A stretch of DNA of 64,000 bases from Peribacillus frigoritolerans (GTDB lineage Bacteria > Bacillota > Bacilli > Bacillales > DSM-1321), in the NCBI RefSeq assembly GCF_001636405.1, contig NZ_KV440950.1, positions 2,813,712 to 2,877,711 on the forward strand. The letters run 5' to 3'. Of this stretch, positions 53,207 through 62,719 are shown in pieces; positions within the stretch are counted from its first letter, which is position 1, and every line of letters begins with the position of its first letter. Below the pieces are notes generated by a model. That model saw only the letters and a list, made by a program, of their open reading frames with translations. It made no database searches and was not told the origin of the DNA. A program made the position numbers and the translations under genes.

Positions 53207-54124
53207 CTAGGCAGATAAACGTTTATTTTTCCTTTGGAGAATCCATATTTCAATTGCACCAGAGCCAAGCAATACTCCTGAAACAATGAAGATAAGTCCG
53301 ATGAAATGTGCAGGCACAAGGGCTTCATTAAGGAAAAATGCTGCCCCTAACAAAGAGAATAAGGTGTTTAAGTTAAGAAATATGGATGATTCGGCTGCCC
53401 CTACCTTACCAATGGCATAATTATAGCTCATGTGTCCGAGGGCGGTGGCAAAAATAGCGGAGAAAAAGAAAGCTCCCCAGATGGATGGCGGTGCGGTTGC
53501 CAGGGAAGATAAGCCCTCTGGTTCCTTCCATAAGCTGATGGCAAAAAGAATAAAAGACCCGATCAGCATCATGTAGCCCGTTAATAATCGTGGATCCATT
53601 GTTTTTGAGGCTTTATTAATGAGGATGAAACTCAATGCCTGTGAAAGAATGGAAAGCAAAATATCCACATCCCCAAGATTAATAGAATGAAGTCCTCCGC
53701 TTCCTGCCATGACGGTAAAACTCACACCCAGGGAACCGCATATAAAGCCGATCAGCTTGATTAACGTAGGTTTTTTTCGAAAGAAAATCATGGTCAAAAT
53801 GACAGTCAATATTGGACCCATGCCCAAAATCAATCCAGCATTCGAGGCGGAAGTCTTCGTCAATCCCTCAGCTAAAAAATAATGATGAAAAACGACACTC
53901 AACAGTGCTCCTCCAAAAACGTAAAAAAGTTCACTTTTTTTAGGAAGGCGAATTAGTCCAAAGAAGAAAAGGATAATAATGACGATAAGAGAAGCAGTAA
54001 AAATTCTCAAAGATGTTATCGTTACGGGCTGCGTATGCGCAACTAAAATTTTAATAACTGAGACATTTAACCCCCATGTAATCATTATTCCGGTAAGTAA
54101 GATGTATATTTTCAAAAAACTCAT
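53207..54124 (-). CDS. EamA/DMT-family transporter
   Basis: The frame opens further upstream (54181), but ATG 54124 lies nine bases after AAAGG and begins directly with the first helix, giving 305 aa. Ten hydrophobic segments and two EamA repeats are seen (ITWGLNVSVIKILVAHTQPV with TSLRIFTASLIVIIILF; YNYAIGKVGAAESSIFLNLN). Such proteins export metabolites or amino acids. It reads toward the lar genes and away from the hexuronate cluster. The substrate is unknown. Confidence 0.9.
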   Translation of the reverse strand: MSFLKIYILLTGIMITWGLNVSVIKILVAHTQPVTITSLRIFTASLIVIIILFFFGLIRLPKKSELFYVFGGALLSVVFHHYFLAEGLTKTSASNAGLILGMGPILTVILTMIFFRKKPTLIKLIGFICGSLGVSFTVMAGSGGLHSINLGDVDILLSILSQALSFILINKASKTMDPRLLTGYMMLIGSFILFAISLWKEPEGLSSLATAPPSIWGAFFFSAIFATALGHMSYNYAIGKVGAAESSIFLNLNTLFSLLGAAFFLNEALVPAHFIGLIFIVSGVLLGSGAIEIWILQRKNKRLSA

Positions 54125-54398
54125 TCCAAACAACCTTTCAAACTTATTTAACAATTGATATATTATACAACTTTCTCCCAAATTAATAGCAAAGAGTAAA
54201 TTTGATCGAAAAAAAATCTGAAACTGTCAATCATTTAAAGGTGAAACAGTTCTTGTTTGTTTTCCATAATATAGCTTTTTATCGTAAATTTAGCTGAAAT
54301 TTCATATGAAATAGTATCGAATAAAAATAAAATTACAAATTATCAAACTTTTCTATTGTTTTTGATAGGGTTTTCATTTACAATTTCCTTATGATTTA

Positions 54399-54412
54399 CC
54401 AAACCGGTTTAG
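54399..54412 (+). promoter_or_regulatory. LacI-type operator 1 (probable KdgR site)
   Basis: CCAAACCGGTTTAG matches the cluster consensus CTAAAYCGRTTTAG with one mismatch. Confidence 0.7.
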
Positions 54413-54419
54413 TAAATAA

Positions 54420-54433
54420 CTAAATCGATTTAG
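54420..54433 (+). promoter_or_regulatory. LacI-type operator 2 (probable KdgR site)
   Basis: CTAAATCGATTTAG is a perfect 14-bp palindrome centred 21 bp from operator 1, two helical turns away, so two dimers could bind on the same face. Confidence 0.75.
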
Positions 54434-54510
54434 CTAATAAGCATAATGAAAGTGATATGATCAAATGTTTTTGTTTCATTTGTGAATGTTCGTAAGAAGG
54501 AGGTACTGTA

Positions 54511-55467
54511 TTGTCATCAAAATATGGTGTTTTAACGCTGGGCGACGCCATGATCACGCTAAATCCGGAAGAGACAGGACCTTTAAGATTCGTTAACCGT
54601 TTCGAGCGAAAAGTAGGAGGCGCTGAACTGAACTTTGCGATTGGCTGTGCAAGGCTAGGCTTGCGGTCAAAATGGATAAGCCGTTTAGGCAAGGATGAGT
54701 TCGGTAAAGTTATTTATAATTTCGCTCGTGGGGAAGGCGTGGACATGAGTGATGTGGCCTATGTAAATGGATATCCAACATCTCTTAACTTTAAAGAAAT
54801 TCGGGAAGATGGTTCCGGAAAGACATTTTATTACCGCTATCAATCTCCCATTTTAACTTTAAAGCCTGGAGATATAACAGAAAAGATGTTTGAAGGGATT
54901 GATATAGTCCACCTTACTGGAGTATTTTTGGCTATAGATCCGAAAAATGTCAACATTGCCAAGAGGGTAATGGAAATTGCAAAACAAAAAAATATACCTG
55001 TTTCTTTTGATCCGAATATCCGCTTAAAGCTATGGTCCATCGAGGAAGCAAGATCAGTTTACTATGATATTTTTCCATATGTTGATATTTTGCTTACAGG
55101 TTTAGATGAAATAAGATTGATCATCGGTACTGACTCGAAAGAATCTTTGGCTGAATTCGCGAAGGTGAATGCTATTGATCAGCTTGTCATTAAGGACGGG
55201 AAACAAGGTTCAAAACTATATACCAAAAGTGAATGGCATGAAAAAGAAGCTTTCCCTGTAATACCTGTAGATACAGTTGGTGCGGGAGATGGTTATGATG
55301 CCGGTTATATTTACGGATACCTTAATGGTTTATCAATTGATGAAAGATTGGCATTCGCAAATGGTGTAGGAGCTCTTGTCACCACTGTTGCAGGGGACAA
55401 TGAAGGATTACCATATTTGGATGAAGTAATGCCTTTCATACAGAATGAGATTGTAATAGAAAGATAG
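54511..55467 (+). CDS. kdgK: 2-keto-3-deoxygluconate kinase (PfkB family), copy 2
   Basis: TTG 54511 follows AGAAGGAGGT by seven bases. The 318-aa PfkB kinase has LTLGDAMITLNPEETG, KVGGAELNFAIGCARLG, FDPNIRLKLWSIEEA and VDTVGAGDGYDAGYIYGYL. It phosphorylates 2-keto-3-deoxygluconate for the aldolase encoded three genes later. It heads the operon behind the LacI operators, and is paralogous to the copy at 47553 but with the normal first-strand glycine. Confidence 0.92.
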   Translation: MSSKYGVLTLGDAMITLNPEETGPLRFVNRFERKVGGAELNFAIGCARLGLRSKWISRLGKDEFGKVIYNFARGEGVDMSDVAYVNGYPTSLNFKEIREDGSGKTFYYRYQSPILTLKPGDITEKMFEGIDIVHLTGVFLAIDPKNVNIAKRVMEIAKQKNIPVSFDPNIRLKLWSIEEARSVYYDIFPYVDILLTGLDEIRLIIGTDSKESLAEFAKVNAIDQLVIKDGKQGSKLYTKSEWHEKEAFPVIPVDTVGAGDGYDAGYIYGYLNGLSIDERLAFANGVGALVTTVAGDNEGLPYLDEVMPFIQNEIVIER

Positions 55468-55493
55468 TAGGCTGAAAGAAATGGGGAGAGGAA

Positions 55494-56504
55494 ATGGCAA
55501 CAGTAACGATACAAGCCGAGGAAGCAAAACGATTAGTTATACAGCAGCTGACCAAAGTGGGTTTGAATGAAGAAACTGCCGGGAAAATTGCGGAAGTATT
55601 GGTTCATGCTGATCTCAGAAATGTCAATTCCCATGGTGTTTTGCGAACAGAGCATTATGTGAACCGTTTACAGGCAGGGGGTATAAATCCCGAAGCCCAG
55701 ATTTCCTTCCAAAAGACAGGGCCCGTTACCGGTGTAATTGATGGAGATGATGGATTTGGGCATGTGATCAGCGACGTGGCCATGGACCATGCAATCGATA
55801 TGGCGAGAGAAAATGGCGTGGGCATGGTGACTGTTTTTAATAGCAGCCATTGCGGAGCACTAAGTTATTTCGTTCAAAAAGCCGCTGATGCAAAGTTGAT
55901 TGGCATCGCGATGTCACATACCGATAAAATTGTGGTCCCGTTCGGGGGAAAAACATCATTTCTTGGTACCAACCCAATCGCTTACGGAGTTCCTGCCAAA
56001 ACGAAGAAACCCTATATTCTTGATATGGCAACATCCAATGTTGCATGGGGGAAAATTCTCCAGGCACGTGAAGAAGGAAAGGAAATCCCTGAAGGATGGG
56101 GTGTCGATGAAAATGGAGCTGCAGTCACGGATCCGAATAAAGTCGTTTCCCTTTCCACTTTCGGAGGCCCGAAAGGCTATGGTCTATCGGTAATTGTAGA
56201 TGTGTTTTCTGGATTATTGGCCGGTGCGGCATTTGGCCCGCACATTGGGAAAATGTATGACGATCTTGATAAGAAACGGAAGCTGGGGCATTATTTTTGT
56301 GTAATCAATCCTTCATTCTTTACAGATACTGATATATTTTTAGAGCAAATGGATCAAATGATTGAAGAGCTGAAACAGGTTGAACCTGCTCCAGGGTTCG
56401 ATCGCGTATATGTACCGGGTGAAATTGAACAAATCAATGAAGAAAAAAACCTGAAACATGGTATTACGATAGCATCAAGTGTGTATGAATTTCTTGCAAA
56501 GTAG
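55494..56504 (+). CDS. Ldh_2-family malate/lactate-type dehydrogenase (YjmC-like)
   Basis: ATG 55494 follows GGGGAGAGG. The 336-aa protein is a sulfolactate/malate/ureidoglycolate-type NAD(P) dehydrogenase: [69 protein letters not shown] and [20 protein letters not shown]. The equivalent gene in the B. subtilis exu cluster is yjmC. Its substrate is likely a 2-keto/2-hydroxy acid derived from hexuronates. Confidence 0.9.
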   Translation: MATVTIQAEEAKRLVIQQLTKVGLNEETAGKIAEVLVHADLRNVNSHGVLRTEHYVNRLQAGGINPEAQISFQKTGPVTGVIDGDDGFGHVISDVAMDHAIDMARENGVGMVTVFNSSHCGALSYFVQKAADAKLIGIAMSHTDKIVVPFGGKTSFLGTNPIAYGVPAKTKKPYILDMATSNVAWGKILQAREEGKEIPEGWGVDENGAAVTDPNKVVSLSTFGGPKGYGLSVIVDVFSGLLAGAAFGPHIGKMYDDLDKKRKLGHYFCVINPSFFTDTDIFLEQMDQMIEELKQVEPAPGFDRVYVPGEIEQINEEKNLKHGITIASSVYEFLAK

Positions 56505-56513
56505 GTGGGAGAA

Positions 56514-57533
56514 ATGAAAGCGGTTCAAGTACGGAAAGCTCATGAGCTTATCATACAAGAAGTGGAAAAACCACGGATTTCGAACTCGACGGATGTCCTT
56601 GTAAAAGTAAAAAGAGTCGGGATTTGTGGATCGGATATGCATATTTACCATGGTACGAATCCTCTTGCTACGCTGCCGCGAGTCGTCGGGCATGAAGTAG
56701 CGGGAGAAGTTGTGGAGATTGGACAAGGCGTCGTGGGCATAAAAGTTGGGGACCATGTTGTTATTGAGCCCATCAGTTACTGCGGGAAGTGTTACGCCTG
56801 CCGCAAAGGCCGCCAAAATGTTTGTGAAAAACTGTCCGTTTTTGGCGTACATGAAGATGGTGGTATGAGAGAATGGTTCGTCCTTCCCGAGAAACAATTA
56901 CATGTTGTGGATTCCGCGTTGGCATGGGAAGAAATAGTATTGGCTGAGCCATATACAATCGGAGCACAGGCCGTTTGGAGAGGTGAAGTGGAGGAAGGGG
57001 AAACAGTGCTTATCCAGGGAGCTGGGCCTATTGGGATTTGCATATTAAAGATGGCAAAGCTTCAAGGAGCATCAGTGATGATCACGGATTTAAGTGAGGA
57101 ACGTTTGGAATTCGCTAAAGAAAGCGGCGCTGATATCATTGTCCATGCGGGAAAAGAAGATGTTCAAAAACGAGTGGAAGAATGGACGAATGGAGAAGGT
57201 GCCAACGTCGTCATTGATGCAGTATGCTTGCCGATGACATTTGAATTGTCTTTTGATGTTGTATCAACGGCGGGCCGGATTGTCGTACTCGGTTTTGATG
57301 AACGGCCTGCATCAGTTTCCCAACTCCCAATCACTAAAAAGGAAGTCTCGGTTAAAGGATCTAGGTTGCAAACCAATCAGTTCCCAAAAGTAGTTAAACT
57401 TTTAAATGAAGGGAAACTCAGACAAGAAGGTTTAATTACCCATACATTTTCGCTGGATGATATCCAGGAAGCATTTAATTTTGTGGAAAATCATCCCGAA
57501 CAAGTTCGAAAAGCGATCATCGTTTTTAATTAA
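56514..57533 (+). CDS. Zinc-dependent MDR dehydrogenase (YjmD/LgoD-like)
   Basis: The frame opens at GTG 56505, but GGTGGGAG there serves ATG 56514 (339 aa). Zinc ligands are present: catalytic Cys/His in [13 protein letters not shown] and [15 protein letters not shown], structural cysteines in [19 protein letters not shown], and the Rossmann motif [18 protein letters not shown]. It resembles L-galactonate/L-gulonate 5-dehydrogenases (YjjN/LgoD), which give keto-sugar acids such as tagaturonate or fructuronate. It corresponds to yjmD in B. subtilis. Confidence 0.9.
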   Translation: MKAVQVRKAHELIIQEVEKPRISNSTDVLVKVKRVGICGSDMHIYHGTNPLATLPRVVGHEVAGEVVEIGQGVVGIKVGDHVVIEPISYCGKCYACRKGRQNVCEKLSVFGVHEDGGMREWFVLPEKQLHVVDSALAWEEIVLAEPYTIGAQAVWRGEVEEGETVLIQGAGPIGICILKMAKLQGASVMITDLSEERLEFAKESGADIIVHAGKEDVQKRVEEWTNGEGANVVIDAVCLPMTFELSFDVVSTAGRIVVLGFDERPASVSQLPITKKEVSVKGSRLQTNQFPKVVKLLNEGKLRQEGLITHTFSLDDIQEAFNFVENHPEQVRKAIIVFN

Positions 57534-57549
57534 AGGGGGGGCAGGATTT

Positions 57550-58170
57550 ATGGACAAACATTCAATCATTCATCGAATAAAGGAAACGAAAGTTGTAGCT
57601 GTTATCCGGGGACAGGATGCAAAGGAAGCGGCACAACTGTCTAAAGCAGCTGTGGAAGGCGGTGTTCGGGCAATAGAATTGACTTATACAACACCGGGAA
57701 TTGAAGAAGCTTTCAATGAACTGCAGAATACGGATGCACTCTTAGGAGCAGGATCGGTACTTGATTCTGAAACGGCTCGACATGCGATTTTAGCTGGTGC
57801 CAATTTTATCGTCAGTCCCTATTTTGTCAATGGAGTAGCCGAACTTTGTAATCGATACGGCATTCCCTATATGCCTGGTTGCATGACAATCAAAGAAATG
57901 GCTACGGCAATGGAAGCAGGTTGTGATGTTTTGAAGTTATTTCCGGCAAACCATTTTGAACCTTCTTTCATCAAGTCGGTTAATGGTCCACTGCCTAATG
58001 TAAGAATCATGCCAACCGGCGGAATTAATTTGGATAACATGAAGGACTGGCTGACTGCAGGTGCGGTAGCAATCGGGATCGGCAGTGACTTGAACAAAGC
58101 TTATCAAAATGGCGGCTATGAAGCAGCAGTGGAATTAAGCGGAAAATATATGCAAAAGATTGCGGAATGA
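57550..58170 (+). CDS. kdgA: KDPG aldolase, copy 2
   Basis: The long frame begins inside the previous gene; AAAGGGGGGGCAGG precedes ATG 57550, giving 206 aa. Aldolase motifs: VVAVIRGQDAKEAAQLSKAA, IELTYTTPGIEEAF, GAGSVLDSETARHAILAGA, Lys in DVLKLFPANHFEPSFIKSV, and IMPTGGINLDNMKDWLTAGA. It completes the kinase-aldolase step of hexuronate breakdown and is clearly diverged from the copy at 48523. Confidence 0.93.
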   Translation: MDKHSIIHRIKETKVVAVIRGQDAKEAAQLSKAAVEGGVRAIELTYTTPGIEEAFNELQNTDALLGAGSVLDSETARHAILAGANFIVSPYFVNGVAELCNRYGIPYMPGCMTIKEMATAMEAGCDVLKLFPANHFEPSFIKSVNGPLPNVRIMPTGGINLDNMKDWLTAGAVAIGIGSDLNKAYQNGGYEAAVELSGKYMQKIAE

Positions 58171-58182
58171 CGGAGGTGCATG

Positions 58183-59259
58183 ATGAACATTACATTTAGA
58201 TGGTATGGGAAAGACAATGATACCGTTACATTGGAGCACATTAAACAGATTCCTGGTGTGAAAGGGATTGTATGGGCACTACACCAAAAACCTGTTGGTG
58301 AGGTATGGGAAAAGGAAGAAATTAAAGAAGAAATCGAATATATCCAATCATTTGGTTTTCACACGGATGTTGTAGAAAGTGTAAATGTCCATGAATCGAT
58401 TAAATTGGGTAACGAAGACCGCATGATATATATTGAGAAATACAAAGAGACGATCCGAAATCTCTCGGAAGCTGGAGTGAAAGTCATTTGTTATAACTTC
58501 ATGCCGATCTTTGATTGGACTCGTACGGAAATGTTCCATCCTTTGGAAGATGGCTCAACTGCCCTATTTTATGAAAAGGCGAAAGTGGATACGTTAGAAC
58601 CGCAAGATTTGATTCGTACGGTGACGGAAGCTTCCGATTTAACTTTACCAGGTTGGGAACCAGAAAAAATGGATCGAATTTCTGAATTATTCGAAGCTTA
58701 CAAAACTGTCGACGAAGAGCAACTATGGGCCAATCTTGAAATATTCCTTAAAGAAATATTACCTGTTGCCGAGGCTTGCGGCATTAAAATGGCTATTCAT
58801 CCGGATGATCCGCCATGGTCCATTTTTGGCTTGCCGAGAATCATCACCGGAGAATCGAGCTATGAAAAACTGATCTCGATTTCGGACTCACCGTCGAATG
58901 CATTTACCATGTGTACTGGATCGATGGGGGCAAACCCTGAAAATGATATGGTCCAAGTGGCTAAAAAGTATGCAAACCGTTCGCCTTTCTCCCATATTCG
59001 AAATGTGAAGATTTATGAAAATGGTGACTTTGTGGAAACATCCCATCATACCCAGGATGGATCCATCAATATACAGGGCGTCGTGGAAGAATTGAATAAG
59101 CAGAATTATACTGGTTATGTCAGACCAGATCATGGCCGCCATATTTGGGGTGAAGATTGTCGCCCAGGTTACGGTTTATATGACCGAGCATTGGGCATCA
59201 TGTATTTGCTCGGATTATGGGATGCATATGAAGCTGGTAAATCAGGTGGGAAATCATGA
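58183..59259 (+). CDS. uxuA: Mannonate dehydratase
   Basis: GGAGGT precedes two adjacent ATGs; 58183 has the better spacing (358 aa). UxuA hallmarks: IKQIPGVKGIVWALHQKPVG, VICYNFMPIFDWTRTEM, metal-binding MAIHPDDPPWSIFGLPRI, MCTGSMGANPENDM, HIRNVKIY and YVRPDHGRHIWGEDCRPGYG. It turns D-mannonate into 2-keto-3-deoxygluconate. It overlaps the reductase gene by four bases. Confidence 0.96.
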   Translation: MNITFRWYGKDNDTVTLEHIKQIPGVKGIVWALHQKPVGEVWEKEEIKEEIEYIQSFGFHTDVVESVNVHESIKLGNEDRMIYIEKYKETIRNLSEAGVKVICYNFMPIFDWTRTEMFHPLEDGSTALFYEKAKVDTLEPQDLIRTVTEASDLTLPGWEPEKMDRISELFEAYKTVDEEQLWANLEIFLKEILPVAEACGIKMAIHPDDPPWSIFGLPRIITGESSYEKLISISDSPSNAFTMCTGSMGANPENDMVQVAKKYANRSPFSHIRNVKIYENGDFVETSHHTQDGSINIQGVVEELNKQNYTGYVRPDHGRHIWGEDCRPGYGLYDRALGIMYLLGLWDAYEAGKSGGKS

Positions 59260-60092
59260 TTCCCATCCATGAAAACTTATCGAACAGGGTGGCAGTGATC
59301 ACTGGGGGCAGCGGAGTTTTATGTTCGAAAATGGCTGTGGAATTGGCCCGTCATGGTGTCAGGATAGCTATATTGAACAGAACGGCCGAAAAAGGGCAAG
59401 AAGTGGTCGAACTCATTGAACAAACAGGGGGCACTGCGATATCCATAGCAGCAGACGTATTGGATAGAGCCTCATTGGAGAATGCAAGAGGAAAAATAAT
59501 AGAATCGTTCGGAAGAGTGGATCTATTAATAAATGGAGCGGGAGGCAATCATCCTGATGCCATTACAGCTCCAGAGAAATATGGGGAAGAAGCGGAAGGG
59601 AAATCCTTTTTTGATTTAGATGAAAATGGTTTCTCCCAGGTTTTTGCCAGTAATTTCACCGGTACATTTTTGGCCAGTCAGGTTTTTGGGAAAGAGTTAT
59701 TGCAAGTGGAAGCACCAATTATCGTAAATGTATCATCCATGAGTGCCTACGCTCCGATGACTAAAGTGCCAGCATACAGTGCTGCCAAAGCTTCGATAAA
59801 TAATTTTACGATGTGGATGGCTGTACATTTTGCCGAAGCAGGTTTACGGGTGAATGCCATTGCTCCAGGATTCTTTTTGACGAAGCAAAATCGGGATCTT
59901 CTGCTTAATGAAGATGGCAGTCTGACAGCAAGGTCTAATAAAATCATTACTTCAACACCCATGAAGCGTTTTGGGCAGCCTGAAGACTTACTTGGAACGT
60001 TGCTTTGGCTCGTTGATGAATCCTACTCGGGCTTTGTCACAGGAATTACGGTACCGGTCGATGGTGGTTTCATGGCATACTCCGGTGTCTGA
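59256..60092 (+). CDS. uxuB: D-mannonate oxidoreductase, SDR type
   Basis: ATG 59256 overlaps the uxuA stop (ATGA). The 278-aa short-chain dehydrogenase has VAVITGGSGVLCSKMAVELA, INGAGGNHPDAI, IVNVSSMSAYAPMTKV and the catalytic Tyr-Lys in PAYSAAKASINNFTMW. It matches the length and motifs of B. subtilis YjmF (UxuB), which reduces fructuronate to mannonate. It completes the fructuronate to KDG segment with uxuA. Confidence 0.93.
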   Translation: MIPIHENLSNRVAVITGGSGVLCSKMAVELARHGVRIAILNRTAEKGQEVVELIEQTGGTAISIAADVLDRASLENARGKIIESFGRVDLLINGAGGNHPDAITAPEKYGEEAEGKSFFDLDENGFSQVFASNFTGTFLASQVFGKELLQVEAPIIVNVSSMSAYAPMTKVPAYSAAKASINNFTMWMAVHFAEAGLRVNAIAPGFFLTKQNRDLLLNEDGSLTARSNKIITSTPMKRFGQPEDLLGTLLWLVDESYSGFVTGITVPVDGGFMAYSGV

Positions 60093-60252
60093 ATTCAGCT
60101 CCTATATATAGGCAAACAAGTTAACGTGATTAAATTAGTTCCACGGTATGGGAAATTGACTTTTTTACTGCATCAGAAGGTGATTGTAAAGCTTTACTTA
60201 TTATAATAGAATATTCCTTATATATTGAAATCACATGACAGGGATGAATGAA

Positions 60253-61254
60253 ATGAAAACCATTACAATTACTGATGTCGCCAATCACGCGAAAGTATCA
60301 AAAAGCACAGTTTCCCAATACCTGAACAAACGCTATGAATATATGAGTGAAAAAACCAGGAAAAAAATTGAAGAAACAATCGAAGAGTTAAACTATCAGC
60401 CTAATATAATAGCGCGCAGTTTAAAACAAAAGTCCACTTTTACCGTTGGGGTAGTGGTTGCCAATATCCTTCACACGTTTTCAACGCAAGTTATTAGAGC
60501 GATAGAAAACTACTTTTATGAACAAGGGTTCCATATTATCGTATGCAATGCGGATGACAATCCTGAAAAGGAAAAGAATTATATTGAAATGCTAAGAGCT
60601 AAACAAGTGGATGGGATCATCATTTTCCCCACAGGGGACAATCTTGATTTGTATCAACGGATGAAGAGTGATCAATTCCCGATTGTATTCATGGATAGGA
60701 CAATCCAAGAATTGAATATTGCTACAGTCATGCTCGATAATCACCTTGCTTCCAAGTTAGCGATCGATCGGTTTATTGAAAAGGGTTTTGAAAACATTGC
60801 AATTATAACCACTTCAATAATACGCGATATCAGCCCTCGAATCGAACGGATCCAAGGGTATAAGGATTCACTCGCGTCACATGGGATACCAGTCAATTCT
60901 GAATATATAAAAACCGTGAATGCAGACGAAATTCCGCTTGCGCTTTCAGAATTTTTCGAATTGGAAAAGCCGCCTCAAGCCATATTGGCAGGAAATGATA
61001 TCGTACTTAATGAAGTATTGCGTTATATGAAACAGCATGAAATCCATATACCTGATGACATAGCGGTCATAGGCATCGATGATGTACCATATGCCAGTTT
61101 CTATACACCGACCATCACAACGGTTAATCAGCCAGCCATTGAAATGGCCAACTTGGCAGCGGAGTTACTGCTTAGTCAAATCAATAAAACAGGAAAAGAG
61201 GATACAAGCGTGCATCGCTTGAAACCGACTTTGCTTACAAGGAATTCTTGCTAA
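60253..61254 (+). CDS. kdgR: LacI-family regulator (KdgR-like)
   Basis: Of three ATGs, 60253 is best spaced from CAGGG (333 aa). The LacI helix-turn-helix reads ITDVANHAKVSKSTVSQYLN with hinge NYQPNIIARSLKQKS, followed by a periplasmic-binding-like sensor domain (IVCNADDNPEKEKNYIEMLR; VAVIGIDDVPYASFYTP). SKSTVSQYLN is typical of KdgR. It probably senses KDG or a related acid and binds the palindromes before kdgK and the MFS gene. Confidence 0.9.
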   Translation: MKTITITDVANHAKVSKSTVSQYLNKRYEYMSEKTRKKIEETIEELNYQPNIIARSLKQKSTFTVGVVVANILHTFSTQVIRAIENYFYEQGFHIIVCNADDNPEKEKNYIEMLRAKQVDGIIIFPTGDNLDLYQRMKSDQFPIVFMDRTIQELNIATVMLDNHLASKLAIDRFIEKGFENIAIITTSIIRDISPRIERIQGYKDSLASHGIPVNSEYIKTVNADEIPLALSEFFELEKPPQAILAGNDIVLNEVLRYMKQHEIHIPDDIAVIGIDDVPYASFYTPTITTVNQPAIEMANLAAELLLSQINKTGKEDTSVHRLKPTLLTRNSC

Positions 61255-61267
61255 AAATGGATGTAAG

Positions 61268-61303
61268 ATTCCTGTAAAAAAGGAAGCGCTTTTTTACAGG
61301 AAT
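61268..61303 (+). terminator. Terminator of kdgR
   Basis: ATTCCTGTAAAAAAG, loop GAAGCG and CTTTTTTACAGGAAT form a 15-bp perfect stem. The T-run is inside the descending arm, so read-through into the MFS gene may be partial. Confidence 0.8.
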
Positions 61304-61304
61304 T

Positions 61305-61318
61305 CTAAACCGATTTAG
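61305..61318 (+). promoter_or_regulatory. LacI-type operator 3 (probable KdgR site)
   Basis: CTAAACCGATTTAG matches the two operators before kdgK and directly precedes the MFS transporter control region. Confidence 0.75.
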
Positions 61319-61353
61319 TTAAAGATCTTTAGGTTTAACTCTTGGGTATTAAA

Positions 61354-61367
61354 TGGAAACGTTTCCA
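61354..61367 (+). promoter_or_regulatory. cre site (CcpA) before the MFS gene
   Basis: TGGAAACGTTTCCA is a perfect palindrome and a full match to TGNAANCGNWNNCA, 42 bp before the transporter start. It indicates catabolite repression. Confidence 0.85.
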
Positions 61368-61409
61368 AAAATGCTGCTGCATTTTCAGAAATGTATAGGG
61401 GGGTACTTT

Positions 61410-62651
61410 ATGTTTTCAAATGGTAGAGGAATGGTTATCGTATTCTTGTTCTTGGCAGGCGTAATAAATTATCTGGACCGATCTGCACTGTCCATTGCAG
61501 CTCCGTTCATTCAAGATGATTTATCTTTAACAGCCACACAGATGGGAATTATCTTTAGTAGCTTTTCCGTTGGTTATGCCGTATTTAACTTCCTTGGAGG
61601 CATGGCGTCCGATAAATGGGGAGCAAAGCTTACGCTTTTCGTGGCGATGATCGTTTGGTCTTTATTCAGTGGGGCGCTTGTACTTGCTGTCGGTTTTGCC
61701 AGTATGATCGTCATCCGCATCCTGTTTGGGATGGGCGAAGGCCCTCTTTCGGCAACCATCAATAAAATGGTGAATAACTGGTTCCCGGCAAATCAACGGG
61801 CATCTGTCGTTGGTTTGACGAATAGCGGGACGCCGCTTGGTGGCGCCATTGCAGGTCCGATAGTTGGATTCATTGCCATCTCTTATGGATGGAGAGTTTC
61901 TTTCATTGCCATAATGATAATTGGTCTTATATGGGCGATTTGCTGGTGGAAGTACGTTAAAGAGAAACCAGAAGAGTCAAAAGAACAGAAGCATACAGGA
62001 AAATCTTATGTAGCGGCAACATCGGAAGGGAAATTGAAATTCACCTTCTATTTAAAACAAAAAACGGTTTTATTTACAGCTCTAGCCTTTTTTTCTTACA
62101 ACTACATTCTCTTCTTTTTCTTAACTTGGTTCCCAAGCTATTTGGTGGATGCACGCGGGCTAAGTGTAGAAAATATGAGTATCATTACAGTGATTCCTTG
62201 GATTTTTGGATTCATCGGACTAGCTTTGGGTGGATTCGTGTCGGATTTCTTCTATAAAAAATTCGCACAAAAAGGTGTTTTATTCTCACGTAAGTTAGTG
62301 CTAGTAACATGTTTGTTCTTATCGGCGTTATGTATCGGTTTTGCTGGACTTGTATCCACAACAGTCAGTGCAGTAACGCTTGTCGCACTTTCCGTCTTCT
62401 TCCTATATTTGACTGGTGCCATTTACTGGGCAATCGTCAACGATGTCGTCGACCCTGGTAATGTTGGTTCTGTTGGAGGGTTTATGCATTTCTTGGCAAA
62501 TACAGCAGGAATCATCGGACCGACGTTAACAGGATACATTGTCGATACCTCAGGCACATACACAGTTGCATTCTTGCTTGCAGGTGGATTGGCAGTTGTT
62601 GCCTCGCTAGCGGTCATCCGTTTTGTACGACCGATAGTAAAGCCTGCGTAA
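61410..62651 (+). CDS. MFS hexuronate-type transporter (ExuT-like)
   Basis: The frame begins at 61353 within the cre site, but AGGGGGG serves ATG 61410 (413 aa). Twelve hydrophobic segments and anion:cation symporter motifs are seen: VINYLDRSALSIAAPFIQDD, GGMASDKWGAKLTLF, GMGEGPLSATINKMVNNWFP and GTPLGGAIAGPIVG. The resemblance to ExuT/GudP carriers and the position after kdgR support uptake of a hexuronate or aldonate with protons. Confidence 0.9.
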   Translation: MFSNGRGMVIVFLFLAGVINYLDRSALSIAAPFIQDDLSLTATQMGIIFSSFSVGYAVFNFLGGMASDKWGAKLTLFVAMIVWSLFSGALVLAVGFASMIVIRILFGMGEGPLSATINKMVNNWFPANQRASVVGLTNSGTPLGGAIAGPIVGFIAISYGWRVSFIAIMIIGLIWAICWWKYVKEKPEESKEQKHTGKSYVAATSEGKLKFTFYLKQKTVLFTALAFFSYNYILFFFLTWFPSYLVDARGLSVENMSIITVIPWIFGFIGLALGGFVSDFFYKKFAQKGVLFSRKLVLVTCLFLSALCIGFAGLVSTTVSAVTLVALSVFFLYLTGAIYWAIVNDVVDPGNVGSVGGFMHFLANTAGIIGPTLTGYIVDTSGTYTVAFLLAGGLAVVASLAVIRFVRPIVKPA

Positions 62652-62660
62652 TAGATTGTT

Positions 62661-62702
62661 AGAATGGAAGTGTCTCCCAAAGGGAAGACACTTCCATTTT
62701 TC
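62661..62702. terminator. Terminator between the converging MFS and AraC genes
   Basis: AATGGAAGTGTCT pairs with AGACACTTCCATT around CCCAAAGGG and is followed by TTTTTC, able to serve both genes. Confidence 0.88.
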
Positions 62703-62719
62703 ATTTGTATTAGGCAAGC

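Larger units (their letters stand above)
54125..54510. other. Divergent control region of the hexuronate cluster
   Basis: The 386-bp gap between the EamA gene and the second kdgK is AT-rich and holds two LacI-type operator palindromes (54399-54433). I could not identify a convincing -35/-10 pair; CATAAT near 54440 is a weak -10 candidate. Confidence 0.55.
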
